Origin: an uncultured Oscillospiraceae bacterium
GTDB lineage: Bacteria > Bacillota > Clostridia > Oscillospirales > Oscillospiraceae
NCBI GenBank assembly: GCA_934591815.1
Contig: CAKTPV010000005.1
Location: forward strand, 43,906 to 107,905
Length of the DNA: 64,000 nt
Direction of reading: 5' to 3'
Both the position numbers and the translations under genes were made by a program. Below the pieces are notes generated by a model, which saw only the letters and a program-made list of their open reading frames with translations, was not told the DNA's origin and did not search any database. Of the stretch, positions 50,300-60,187 are shown one piece after another; position 1 is the stretch's first letter; the number at the start of each line of letters is the position of its first letter.

Positions 50300-51007
50300 A
50301 TGTTAACAGGTCTGACAGAATTTCTCCCGGAGGTCACCCTGACGGCCTACGATAATTTAGAATTCTTCATTCGTATATTCCTGGCTGCCGTCTTGGGCGC
50401 TCTGGTCGGTCTGGAGCGCACCAAGCGGCAGAAAGAGGCCGGTGTCCGTACCCACTGCATCATCGCCTGTGCGGCGGCGGTCTTTATGATCCTCTCCAAG
50501 TATGCCTTCGTCGATCCCGCCCCGGTCTTAGGTTCACGGGGCGCGGACGGTGCGCGTATCGCGGCACAGGTGGTCAGCGGTATCTCATTCCTCGGCGCAG
50601 GCGTCATCTTCAAAAACGGCAACACCATCCGCGGCCTCACCACCGCCGCCGGTATTTGGGCCACCGCCGCCATTGGCATGGCCATCGGCGCAGGTATGTA
50701 CTGGGTGGGTCTGACCACCACCGCCGTCATGATGGTGGCGCAGGTGGTGCTGCACCGCTTCCCCGTAGCCGGTGATGCCGCCACCACGCAGGACATTGCG
50801 GTCTGCATGGACGACACCCCCGAGCTGTATAGCGCACTGGAGGAGCTGCTCCTGTCCCATGGTGGCAAAGTCACGGACAGCTCCCTGACCAAGACCAGCG
50901 GCAGCATCACACTGGAGCTGACCGTCCGGCTGACCGAGCCGATCGCCTACGAGGAGGCGCTCCGCTTCATGCAGGAGCATCCCGGCGTAGAGCGTATCTC
51001 CGTATGA
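50300..51007 (+). CDS. MgtC/SapB-family membrane protein, copy 2
   Basis: 235 aa, same length as the 5805-6512 paralogue and highly similar (LGALVGLERTKRQKEAGVRTHC, GAGVIFKNGNTIRGLTTAAGIW). Four to five membrane segments then a C-terminal ACT-like domain, which is the more divergent half. It sits inside the LacI-controlled unit 2 (RBS AGGAGGTGA, 28 bp after the SDR gene), an unusual place for an MgtC-like gene. It may counter acidification or phosphate/Mg imbalance caused by the pathway (inference). Confidence 0.9.
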   Translation: MLTGLTEFLPEVTLTAYDNLEFFIRIFLAAVLGALVGLERTKRQKEAGVRTHCIIACAAAVFMILSKYAFVDPAPVLGSRGADGARIAAQVVSGISFLGAGVIFKNGNTIRGLTTAAGIWATAAIGMAIGAGMYWVGLTTTAVMMVAQVVLHRFPVAGDAATTQDIAVCMDDTPELYSALEELLLSHGGKVTDSSLTKTSGSITLELTVRLTEPIAYEEALRFMQEHPGVERISV

Positions 51008-51019
51008 AAGGACTTCTCC

Positions 51020-51592
51020 ATGAAGATTATCTGCTTGGGTGACAGTCTCACCGCCGGGTATCGTCTGCCCGCCGATGCGTGCTGGGTGCAGATCCTGAAC
51101 CGGGAAACGCCCCACACATGGATCAACGCCGGCGTCAGCGGCGACACCTCCACCGGCCTTTTGGTGCGGCTTCAAACAGAGGTGCTGCCCCAGCACCCGG
51201 ACATGATCCTGCTATTGGGCGGCGACAACGACATCATGCTCACCGGCTCAGAGGATCTTGCCAAAACCTCCCTCATGGCCATGCTGCACCAATGCGCGGC
51301 TCAGGGTGTCAAGCCTGTGGTTGGAATCCCCTTCCCCATCCGCAGCATCCCCACGCGCTGGCAGGCCGTCTGCGACACTGAGAACGCCCGCCGCGCCTCC
51401 CTGCGCTACATACAGTGGCTTCGCACACTGGTGGACGCCATCTCTCTGCGCAAGGTGGACTTCGCCGCGGCCTTTGCCGCCGCGCCCTCCCCGGAGGGAC
51501 TGTATCAGGAGGACGGTATGCACCCCAGCGCTGCCGGCAGCCGCCTGATGGCGGACGCCGTCATGCAGGCACTGGCCGGCAGGAATATGTAA
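51020..51592 (+). CDS. SGNH/GDSL-family esterase
   Basis: 190 aa. Block I CLGDSLTAGY (Ser8), block II NAGVSGDTSTGLL (Gly, Asn), block III LLGGDNDIM (GxND-like, with Gly-Asp-Asn-Asp), and block V DGMHPSAAG (Asp-x-x-His). No signal peptide, so cytoplasmic. Such enzymes remove acyl or acetyl groups from sugars, polyols or lipids. It ends unit 2 and may reverse acylations, perhaps those made by the GNAT domain at 34761 (speculative). Confidence 0.86.
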   Translation: MKIICLGDSLTAGYRLPADACWVQILNRETPHTWINAGVSGDTSTGLLVRLQTEVLPQHPDMILLLGGDNDIMLTGSEDLAKTSLMAMLHQCAAQGVKPVVGIPFPIRSIPTRWQAVCDTENARRASLRYIQWLRTLVDAISLRKVDFAAAFAAAPSPEGLYQEDGMHPSAAGSRLMADAVMQALAGRNM

Positions 51593-51649
51593 AAAGTCGG
51601 CGAGGCTCCCCCCTGCCTCGCCCTCCGAACACACTTTCGCCCCCCGTGC

Positions 51650-51702
51650 AATCCCCTGTCATTGTGAGGCGGTCCGCGAACCGGCTCCAATGACAGGGGA
51701 TT
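51650..51702 (+). terminator. Long stem-loop terminator of unit 2, resembling a dispersed palindromic repeat
   Basis: 15-bp perfect outer stem (51650-51664 with 51688-51702) around an inner cggt/accg hairpin, followed by TTTTGATAGTTTT. The core tcattgtgaggcgg...ccaatgac resembles palindromic repeats scattered in many bacterial genomes; copy number cannot be assessed here. Confidence 0.7.
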
Positions 51703-51713
51703 TTGATAGTTTT

Positions 51714-51740
51714 AGGAGCTGGCTCAGTGAGCCAGCTCCT
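51714..51740. terminator. Palindromic hairpin between unit 2 and the decarboxylase gene
   Basis: 13-bp perfect arms aggagctggctca/tgagccagctcct with a single central base. Weak T-run; may act as terminator for the convergent decarboxylase homologue. Confidence 0.55.
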
Positions 51741-51782
51741 TTCCCTCGACCATCGCCGTGCCGCAATGCTCCCTTTGTATTG

Positions 51783-52991
51783 TCACAGGATGTTTCCGTC
51801 CCCATCCACCAGCAGCTCTACCGGCGGCCGATGGCTGGAAAACCGCTGCACAGACAGGGTGCAGGCGTAGGCGCCGGCGTTGGACACCGCCACCAGATCG
51901 CCGATCTCCAGCGCCGGGCCGGTGAAGCCCTCCTGTAAAACATCCAGCGCGCAGCAGAGATTGCCCACCAGATGCACCGTCTCCGTGCGGGCGGGATCGC
52001 CCAGCGACGTGACGGTGCAGGCGTCCTCCCGGGTAAACAGCGGCTCCTGCGGTGAAAGCGCCGCACCCGGCCCCACCGCACGGCGCAGCATGGCGGCGAT
52101 GGCGGGCTTCTGGAAGCCGTTGAGACAGTTCTCCACGATGACGTAGGTCACGCCCCGGGAGGTCTTTTTGTCCACCACCGGCATGAAGTATGTACCGGCC
52201 TGACAGGTCAGGAACCGGCCTGACTCGATGAGCAGGCGGGCTCCCAGCGTGCGGCGGTTTTCCTCCGCGATGCGCTGGGCGCACTGCCGCAGGGCGGCGT
52301 AATCCAGCGGCTGCTGGGAGGCCTCGTTGTAGGCGATGCCCACGCCTCCACCGAAATTGATATACTCTATGGTGCAGCCCAGCACCTCCTGCACCCGCAG
52401 CGCCAGCGCGAAGCAGTTCTCATAGTACCGGGTCAGCACGGCGGCGTCCAGATTCTGGGAGCGCAGGTGGACGTGGATGCCGCAGACCGTAACGGGCAGT
52501 TCCTCCAGCGCCGTGCGCAGCTGGGGCAGGTCCTCCTCGCAGATACCGAACTTGCCGGAGGTGCCGGGGCCGCCGTCCATATTGAAGCAGGGGTCGATCC
52601 GCACGCCGATGGGCCGCGCCTCCCCCTTCTCCGCGGCGATACGGCCGATGCGCACCGCCTCGCCGATGGAGTCGGCGATCAGATGGCCGTGATCCCACGC
52701 CTCCCGCAGGGCGCTGTCGGACTTGCCGGCGGCGGAAAAATAGATATCGGCGGCGGCCATGCCGCACTCCTCCGCCAGCAGCACCTCCCGGGCGGAGGCT
52801 GCGTCCGCGCCGATGCCCAGCGCCGCCAGCGCCCGCATCACCGGTGGAAACGGGTTGGCCTTCACCGAAAACAGGAAGTCAAAGCCGGGGAACGTGTCGC
52901 GCAGCAGCCCAGCCTGCCGCGCCAGTACATCGCGGGAGTAGATAAAGCAGGGGGCGTTTTCCCGCGCCAGACGCAGAATATGCTCGTTCAT
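51783..52991 (-). CDS. PLP-dependent decarboxylase of the DapDC/ODC family
   Basis: 402 aa, alanine racemase-fold type III decarboxylase. PLP lysine in LFSVKANPFP (Lys44), GIHVHLRSQ, phosphate loop YINFGGGVG, IESGR and GAY near the end. In true diaminopimelate decarboxylase the substrate motif is CESxD; here it is GNLCCALDVL, and the NYN-type stretch after GAY is QRFSSH. The substrate may therefore differ from meso-DAP (for example another amino acid or a carboxylated polyamine). Monocistronic, divergent from tRNA-Leu; no lysine-pathway neighbours. Confidence 0.82.
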   Translation of the reverse strand: MNEHILRLARENAPCFIYSRDVLARQAGLLRDTFPGFDFLFSVKANPFPPVMRALAALGIGADAASAREVLLAEECGMAAADIYFSAAGKSDSALREAWDHGHLIADSIGEAVRIGRIAAEKGEARPIGVRIDPCFNMDGGPGTSGKFGICEEDLPQLRTALEELPVTVCGIHVHLRSQNLDAAVLTRYYENCFALALRVQEVLGCTIEYINFGGGVGIAYNEASQQPLDYAALRQCAQRIAEENRRTLGARLLIESGRFLTCQAGTYFMPVVDKKTSRGVTYVIVENCLNGFQKPAIAAMLRRAVGPGAALSPQEPLFTREDACTVTSLGDPARTETVHLVGNLCCALDVLQEGFTGPALEIGDLVAVSNAGAYACTLSVQRFSSHRPPVELLVDGDGNIL

Positions 52992-53026
52992 GGAAGATGC
53001 TCCTTTCGATGTATCGTGATACGCTC

Positions 53027-53056
53027 AGTGTAGCATATCCGCCCCACCGTCGTCAA
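53027..53056 (-). promoter_or_regulatory. Promoter of the decarboxylase homologue
   Basis: Minus strand TTGACG (53056-53051), 18-nt spacer, TACACT (53032-53027). Confidence 0.6.
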
Positions 53057-53064
53057 AACATTCC

Positions 53065-53093
53065 TTGCGCACCGGCAAAAACTGTGCTACAAT
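53065..53093 (+). promoter_or_regulatory. tRNA-Leu promoter
   Basis: TTGCGC (53065-53070), 17-nt spacer, TACAAT (53088-53093), 13 bases before the tRNA. Confidence 0.72.
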
Positions 53094-53106
53094 ATCGCCT
53101 GTATCT

Positions 53107-53191
53107 GCGGGCGTGGTGGAATTGGCAGACTCGATGGATTTAGGTTCCATTGCCGTAAGGCGTGCGGGTTCGAGTCCCGCCGCCCGCACCA
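53107..53191 (+). tRNA. tRNA-Leu (anticodon TAG)
   Basis: Acceptor GCGGGCG/CGCCCGC, D-arm TGGTGGAATTGGCAGAC, anticodon stem ATGGA/TCCAT with loop TTTAGGT (anticodon UAG), a long variable arm GCCGTAAGGC typical of class II tRNAs, T-arm GCGGGTTCGAGTCCCGC, A73, encoded CCA (53189-53191). pdxY begins 29 bp further on with no terminator between. Confidence 0.95.
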
Positions 53192-53219
53192 GAAATACCC
53201 GAAACGGAGGTATCCCCCC

Positions 53220-54065
53220 ATGAAACGTATCGCATCCATTCAGGATATCTCCTGTCTGGGGCGCTGCTCCCTGACCGTGGCGCTGCCGGTGATCTCCGCG
53301 CTGGGCGTGGAGTGCGCCATCGTACCCACGGCGGTTCTCAGCGCCCACACGGCCTTTCCCGGCTTCGTCAGCCGCGACCTGTCCGACCAGCTGACGGCTA
53401 TCGCCGCCCACTGGCGCTCCCAGCACGTCCACTTCGACGCGCTGTACACCGGCTATATCGCCTCCGCCCGGCAGGTGCAGCAGGTGCTGGATTTCTTCGA
53501 CGCCGTAAGATCCCCCGACACCATGATCTTCGTGGATCCCGCCATGGCCGATCACGGAAAGCTCTACACCGGCTTCGGGCCGGACTTCCCCTCTGTCATG
53601 GCGCAGGTGGTGGCGCAGGCCGATGTGGCCATCCCCAACCTGACGGAGGCGTGTCTCCTCACCGGTACACCCTACCGTGAGGAGATGGACGAGCCCTTCG
53701 TCCGGGAGCTGCTGCGGGGCGTGGCTGCGCTGGGCGCAAAGCGCGTGGTGCTCACCGGCGTATCCTTTACGCCGGACAAGCTGGGCGCCATGGGCTACGA
53801 CAGCTGCACCGACACATACTTCACCTGCCTTGACCGGCGGCAGCGCGGCGCCTTCCACGGCACCGGCGACATCTTCGCCGCCACGGTGGTAGGCAGCATG
53901 ATGCGGGGGCTTTCGCTGGAGGAGGCCGCCTCGCTGGCGGTACGCTTCACGCTGGCTTGCATCGACGTCACCGCCCGCGACCCGCAGGCGGACTGGTACG
54001 GTGTGGAGTTTGAAAAGGCGCTGCCCCTGCTGTGTGACACAGCGCGGACATTCCCGGAAGACTGA
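53220..54065 (+). CDS. pdxY: Pyridoxamine/pyridoxal kinase
   Basis: 281 aa, ribokinase-superfamily vitamin B6 kinase. N-terminal SIQDISCLGRCSLTVALPVISALG is characteristic of the PdxY-like group of clostridia; DALYTGYIAS, FVDPAMADHGKLY, IPNLTEACLLTG and the anion-hole motif GTGDIFAA (catalytic Asp) follow. It makes pyridoxal 5'-phosphate, needed by the PLP enzymes in this window. RBS ACGGAGG. Probably read through from the tRNA-Leu promoter. Confidence 0.92.
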   Translation: MKRIASIQDISCLGRCSLTVALPVISALGVECAIVPTAVLSAHTAFPGFVSRDLSDQLTAIAAHWRSQHVHFDALYTGYIASARQVQQVLDFFDAVRSPDTMIFVDPAMADHGKLYTGFGPDFPSVMAQVVAQADVAIPNLTEACLLTGTPYREEMDEPFVRELLRGVAALGAKRVVLTGVSFTPDKLGAMGYDSCTDTYFTCLDRRQRGAFHGTGDIFAATVVGSMMRGLSLEEAASLAVRFTLACIDVTARDPQADWYGVEFEKALPLLCDTARTFPED

Positions 54066-54072
54066 TCTCACA

Positions 54073-54109
54073 AAAGAGGCACCCGCGCCGTTGGCGCGGG
54101 TGCCTCTTT
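54073..54109. terminator. Bidirectional terminator between pdxY and ftsH
   Basis: 17-bp perfect stem aaagaggcacccgcgcc/ggcgcgggtgcctcttt with a 3-nt loop between convergent genes. Confidence 0.9.
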
Positions 54110-54116
54110 ATACCCT

Positions 54117-56267
<2,151 letters not shown>

Positions 56268-56317
56268 GTGTATCCTCCGTAAAAACCACCGGGTGGTATA
56301 CTTTTGCATTATGGCAC

Positions 56318-56346
56318 AGTATACCACACTCCACCCTCCGTCACAA
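56318..56346 (-). promoter_or_regulatory. ftsH promoter
   Basis: Minus strand TTGTGA (56346-56341), 17-nt spacer, TATACT (56323-56318). The leader holds a short palindrome accaccgggtggt (56285-56297). Confidence 0.65.
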
Positions 56347-56413
56347 GCGGCACGCTGTCGGATTTTCTGTAAATTTTCTATGAATGCTTCTTTCTATCGT
56401 GGAGATAGTGTGG

Positions 56414-56419
56414 TATACT
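56414..56419 (+). promoter_or_regulatory. rlmB promoter (-10 element)
   Basis: TGTGG-TATACT at 56409-56419 with poor -35 (tttcta, 56391-56396), 33 bases upstream of the chosen start. Confidence 0.5.
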
Positions 56420-56451
56420 GGATGGGATACAAAGAAAACGAGGTCATACCC

Positions 56452-57231
56452 ATGAGAGATATGAAGGATACTGAGCGCCGCCCCCTGCCCGACGCGGAGG
56501 CTGACGGCATCATCGAGGGGCGCAACGCCGTGATCGAGGCCCTGCGCGTCGGCACCGCCATTGACAAGATCTACCTCGCCAAGGGCGAGACGGACAAGAC
56601 GCTGGGACACATCGCCTCCAAAGCCCGGGACGCGGGCATCGTGGTGGTGGAGGCCGACCGCCGCAAGCTGGACGGTATGTCCCGCACCCACGCCCATCAG
56701 GGCGTTATCGCGCTGGCCGCCGTCCGGGAATACGCCACGGTGGAGAGCATTCTGGCCGCCGCCGCGGAGAAAGGCGAGCCGCCTCTGCTGGTGGTGTGCG
56801 ATGAGATCTCCGACCCCCACAATCTGGGCGCCATCCTCCGCACCGCCGAGTGCGCCGGCGCCCACGGCGTCATCATCCCCAAGCGCCGCTCCGCCGGTCT
56901 GACCGCCGTGGTGGCCAAGACCTCCGCCGGTGCGGTGAGCTATATCCCCGTGGCGCGGGTGGCCAACATCCCTTCCCTGCTGAAGGATCTGAAAAAGCAG
57001 GGCGTCTGGGTGTTCGGCACCGCCGCCGACGGCACCACCGACCTTTACGGCGCGGACCTGAAGGGCCCTGCCGCCATCGTCATCGGCTCCGAGGGCAGCG
57101 GTATGACCCGCCTCGTCTCCGAGAGCTGTGATTTTCTGGTAAGCATTCCCATGAAGGGCCGCATCTCCTCCCTGAACGCCTCCGCCGCCGCAGCTATTTT
57201 GCTGTACGAGGCGGTGCGCCAGCGGGGATGA
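56452..57231 (+). CDS. rlmB: 23S rRNA (guanosine-2'-O-)-methyltransferase, RlmB/TrmH type
   Basis: 259 aa SPOUT methyltransferase. N-terminal substrate-binding domain (IIEGRNAVIEALRVGTAIDKIYLAKG), then knot motifs 1-3: NLGAILRTAECAGAHGVIIPKRRS, IVIGSEGSGMTRLV, IPMKGRISSLNASAAAAILLYE. The start at 56452 follows GAGG; the ATG at 56422 would be at or before the transcription start. Modifies the 50S P-loop or a similar RNA target. The next gene begins 38 bp downstream without a terminator. Confidence 0.93.
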   Translation: MRDMKDTERRPLPDAEADGIIEGRNAVIEALRVGTAIDKIYLAKGETDKTLGHIASKARDAGIVVVEADRRKLDGMSRTHAHQGVIALAAVREYATVESILAAAAEKGEPPLLVVCDEISDPHNLGAILRTAECAGAHGVIIPKRRSAGLTAVVAKTSAGAVSYIPVARVANIPSLLKDLKKQGVWVFGTAADGTTDLYGADLKGPAAIVIGSEGSGMTRLVSESCDFLVSIPMKGRISSLNASAAAAILLYEAVRQRG

Positions 57232-57268
57232 CCGGCGCTTCCCGTTTGATCTTTTGATCTGAGGTACT

Positions 57269-59368
57269 ATGAGCAGGCGCGACCAACGACCCACCTATAC
57301 GCCGCCCGTCCCGGACGACGAGCTTTCTCTGGAGGCCATCCTTGCCGAATACGGCAGGGGTGGGCGTCAGCCTGCCCCGCCCATCCCGGACACCGCGCCT
57401 GCGGCGGAGCCTGCGCCTGCTGCCCCGCCTGTTCCGGAGTCTGTGCCCGAATCGGAGGAACTGGTGGAGCCGGAGTCTGTACCTGAACCGGAGGATATGC
57501 CCCTTTCCGATGTGCCGGATCGCGTCAGTCTGAAGGACGTGATGAACCAGACGGTGGAGTCCGTGCTGGAGGAGTCGGAGGACGGCGTCCTCGATGAGCC
57601 CGTTCCGCTGGGTCAGCGGCTGGCCGCGCTGCTGCACCGCTTTACGGCGCGCGGTGATGACCGGCGGCGCGGCCTTTCACAGGAGACGGAGCAGCTTTTT
57701 GACGAGCCGGAGGACGAGCCGGAGGACGAACCGGAGGAACCGGAGGAGCCGGAGCCCCGTATGGACGACGCCCTGCGGGAGGAAAAGCGCCGGTGCAACC
57801 GGCTGCGCCGCGGGCTGGTGCTGGGTGCGTTCCCCGCGCTGCTGCTGGTGGTGGCAGCCGTTTTACAGGAGCTGGAGGTATTGCCTCCCGCTTGGCTGGA
57901 CGCCGCGCTGCTGCGCTGCGCCGTGCTGGGCGGCGGGCTGCTGCTGACGGCGCTGCTGTGTCTGCCGGTGTGGCAGACGGCTTACCGTATGCTGCGGGAT
58001 GGCCGTGTGGGCTGTGAGCTGTGCGCCGGTGTGACGGTGCTGGCGGATCTTTTGTGCTGCCTCAGCGGCATCGTCACCGGCAGCACCCTGTCCACGCCCT
58101 ACGCCGCCGCTGGCGCCCTTCTGATCCTCAGCTGTCAGCTGGGTCTTTACCTGACGGCGGAGACCCGCCGCATCGCCTTCCATCTGGCGGATGTCAACGG
58201 CGTGCCGCCCTATGTGGTGTCCGTGCTGCCCGCCGGTGTCTGCAAACAGCAAGGGGTACTGGAGGGCTTCTACCGCACGGCCATGCGCCCCGACCCCGCC
58301 CGCCAGTGGCAGAACTATGTGCTGCCGCTGCTGCTGAGCATCGCGGTGGTGCTGTCCGGCGTGGTGTGCTTCACCGCCCGGCCCATGGAGGAATTCCCCT
58401 GGGTGCTGGCCGTCCTTACCGGCGCCGGCGTCCAGCTATCCCTGCCTCTGACGGGGACGCTGCCCCTGTACTACCTGTCCCGCCGGCTGGAGCGCAGCGG
58501 CGCGGCCGCCGCCGGGTACGCCGGTGCAAGAGCCGTAGCCCGCGCCGGGCGCATCGTCCTCACCGACGACGATCTGTTCCCCGCCGGCACGGTGACCCTC
58601 AACGGCTACAAGGTCTATGGTGAGGAGCGCGTGCGCGCCGTATCCTACGCCGCCGCCGTATCCAAGGCCGCCGGCAGCAGCCTTGCGCCGCTGCTGGATC
58701 GGCAGCTCACGGTGGAGGGCGGCTACCCCATGCGGGTGGACGAGCTGCGCTACTGCGAGGAGGGCGGCGTGGAGGCTGCCATCCACGGCGAGACGGTGCT
58801 GATGGGCAGCGCCTATTTCATGAAAAAACGCCGGGTGGCGCTGCCGCGGGATCTGAAGCTTCAAACCGGCCTCTTTCTGGCGGTGGACGGTGTGCTGACG
58901 GCGGTGTTCGCCGTGAAGTACCAGCCCTCCCGTAACGCGGAGTGGGCGCTGCGGGCCATGCGCCGCAGCCGTATCACACCGGTGCTGGCCGTCCGCAGCA
59001 GCAATGTGACCCCCGGCCTTATCAAGCGGAAGTTCGGCGTGGACGCCAAGGTGGTCTATCCCGATGTGTCCACCCGGCTGGCGCTGGCGCAGCTGGCGTC
59101 GCAGCAGGGCGACGCGCCCAACGTCATCGTCTGCCGCGAGGGGCTTCTCCCGCTGGCGGAGTCGGTGGTGGGAAGCCGCCGCATGGTGCGGGCTGTCCGC
59201 ACCGCCACCATCCTCAGCTATATTGGCTCCCTGTGCGGTATCCTGCTGGCCTACTACCTGACCTCCGCGGGCAATTTCACGGTGCTGACGCCGGTGGCCA
59301 TGGTGCTGTTCCTGCTGCTGTGGCTGCTGCCCACCCTGCTTATCGCCGGACTTGTCCGCCACTTCTGA
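57269..59368 (+). CDS. Degenerate P-type-ATPase-like membrane protein without the phosphorylation motif
   Basis: 699 aa. Residues 1-175 are Pro/Glu/Asp-rich and disordered. Membrane segments follow near 183-200, 215-235, 250-270, 278-296, 350-370, 376-402 and 650-695. From 376 on the layout follows P1-type ATPases: the helix with LPLTGTLP at the PCALG position, then the linker leading to RIVLTDDDLFPAG (428-440) where DKTGTLT is expected. Next come an N-domain-like GETVLMGSAYFMKK (507-520), DGVLTAVFAVKYQPSRNAEWALRAM (540-564), AVRSSNV (574-580) at the TGDN position and a C-terminal helix pair. The aspartyl-phosphate motif and TGD are absent, so it should not pump ions. Likely cotranscribed with rlmB. 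Relation to P-type ATPases is by eye. Confidence 0.7.
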   Translation: MSRRDQRPTYTPPVPDDELSLEAILAEYGRGGRQPAPPIPDTAPAAEPAPAAPPVPESVPESEELVEPESVPEPEDMPLSDVPDRVSLKDVMNQTVESVLEESEDGVLDEPVPLGQRLAALLHRFTARGDDRRRGLSQETEQLFDEPEDEPEDEPEEPEEPEPRMDDALREEKRRCNRLRRGLVLGAFPALLLVVAAVLQELEVLPPAWLDAALLRCAVLGGGLLLTALLCLPVWQTAYRMLRDGRVGCELCAGVTVLADLLCCLSGIVTGSTLSTPYAAAGALLILSCQLGLYLTAETRRIAFHLADVNGVPPYVVSVLPAGVCKQQGVLEGFYRTAMRPDPARQWQNYVLPLLLSIAVVLSGVVCFTARPMEEFPWVLAVLTGAGVQLSLPLTGTLPLYYLSRRLERSGAAAAGYAGARAVARAGRIVLTDDDLFPAGTVTLNGYKVYGEERVRAVSYAAAVSKAAGSSLAPLLDRQLTVEGGYPMRVDELRYCEEGGVEAAIHGETVLMGSAYFMKKRRVALPRDLKLQTGLFLAVDGVLTAVFAVKYQPSRNAEWALRAMRRSRITPVLAVRSSNVTPGLIKRKFGVDAKVVYPDVSTRLALAQLASQQGDAPNVIVCREGLLPLAESVVGSRRMVRAVRTATILSYIGSLCGILLAYYLTSAGNFTVLTPVAMVLFLLLWLLPTLLIAGLVRHF

Positions 59369-59379
59369 TACAACGAACG

Positions 59380-59416
59380 AAAAAGGAACGGAGAGCGCTG
59401 CTCTCCGTTCCTTTTT
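59380..59416. terminator. Bidirectional terminator
   Basis: 17-bp stem aaaaaggaacggagagc/gctctccgttccttttt with a 3-nt loop, between the pseudo-ATPase and the CarD-like gene. Confidence 0.9.
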
Positions 59417-59438
59417 TCCCTATGCGGTCTTCTCTTTT

Positions 59439-59978
59439 TTACGCCTCCGCCGGCGCAGGCTCCGGCAGCTTCTCCGGCCAGCCGGGCCAGCTCTGGCGGA
59501 TGAGATCCGCCACCTCGCCCCGCTCCGTGCCCAGCACAGCGGCCAGCTCACCATACAGCTGATCCTCGGCGCGCTTGAGGTAGCGCTCGTCCATCTGGCT
59601 GACCTTTTTGCCGTGGCGCACCGCCCATGCCCGCTTGCGGCACACATTGTGGATCATGGCCGCCAGCTCGCCGCACTCGCAGCGCATCACCACCTGATGG
59701 TAGAAATCCCGGGCAGCCCGGACACCCGCCTGCTCCGGCTTGCAGGGCGGCAGCGCAGGGATGGACGCGATCAGCGTCAGTGCCGCCTCCCTCGTGATAA
59801 CAGGGCGCATCAAAATGCCGGTATCCACCGGCGTCAGCACCGTGCCGCTGCGGTACAGCGGCGTCAGATGATAGTAGAGCCGGCCGCCGTCGTCATAGGT
59901 CATCCCGGACGGACCGACACGCTCCACCCGGCAGACGCCCTCGCCGCCATACACCACGAGATCACCTGCTGCAAACAT
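59439..59978 (-). CDS. CarD/CdnL-family transcription regulator
   Basis: 179 aa from ATG 59978 (AAGGAGTG upstream). N-terminal Tudor-like RNA-polymerase-interaction domain: FAAGDLVVYGGEGVCRVERVG ... GRLYYHLTPLYRSGTVLTPVD. This is followed by a helical C-terminal domain with ARDFYHQVV, RKRAWAVRHGKKVSQMDERYLKRAEDQLYGELAAVLG (the CarD helical motif). CarD-like factors bind RNAP beta and stabilise open complexes at weak promoters, including rRNA promoters. The tail after residue 165 is Pro-rich. Monocistronic; an extended -10 TGTGGTATAAT lies near 60071-60081. Confidence 0.85.
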   Translation of the reverse strand: MFAAGDLVVYGGEGVCRVERVGPSGMTYDDGGRLYYHLTPLYRSGTVLTPVDTGILMRPVITREAALTLIASIPALPPCKPEQAGVRAARDFYHQVVMRCECGELAAMIHNVCRKRAWAVRHGKKVSQMDERYLKRAEDQLYGELAAVLGTERGEVADLIRQSWPGWPEKLPEPAPAEA

Positions 59979-60187
59979 TTTTTCACACTCCTTACACAAA
60001 CACACAAAGCATGGAAACGCCGCACGTCCGCTTTTCCCCAGCCGTGCAGCTCTTTACTCACTATGAGAATTATACCACACCATGTCAAAAAATGTAAGGG
60101 CGATTTTTAAGAAATTTTGCAAAAACCGCTGGTTATCCGGAAAAAACGTGGTACAATGTGGAAAAACACGGAAAGGATCCTTCTCCC

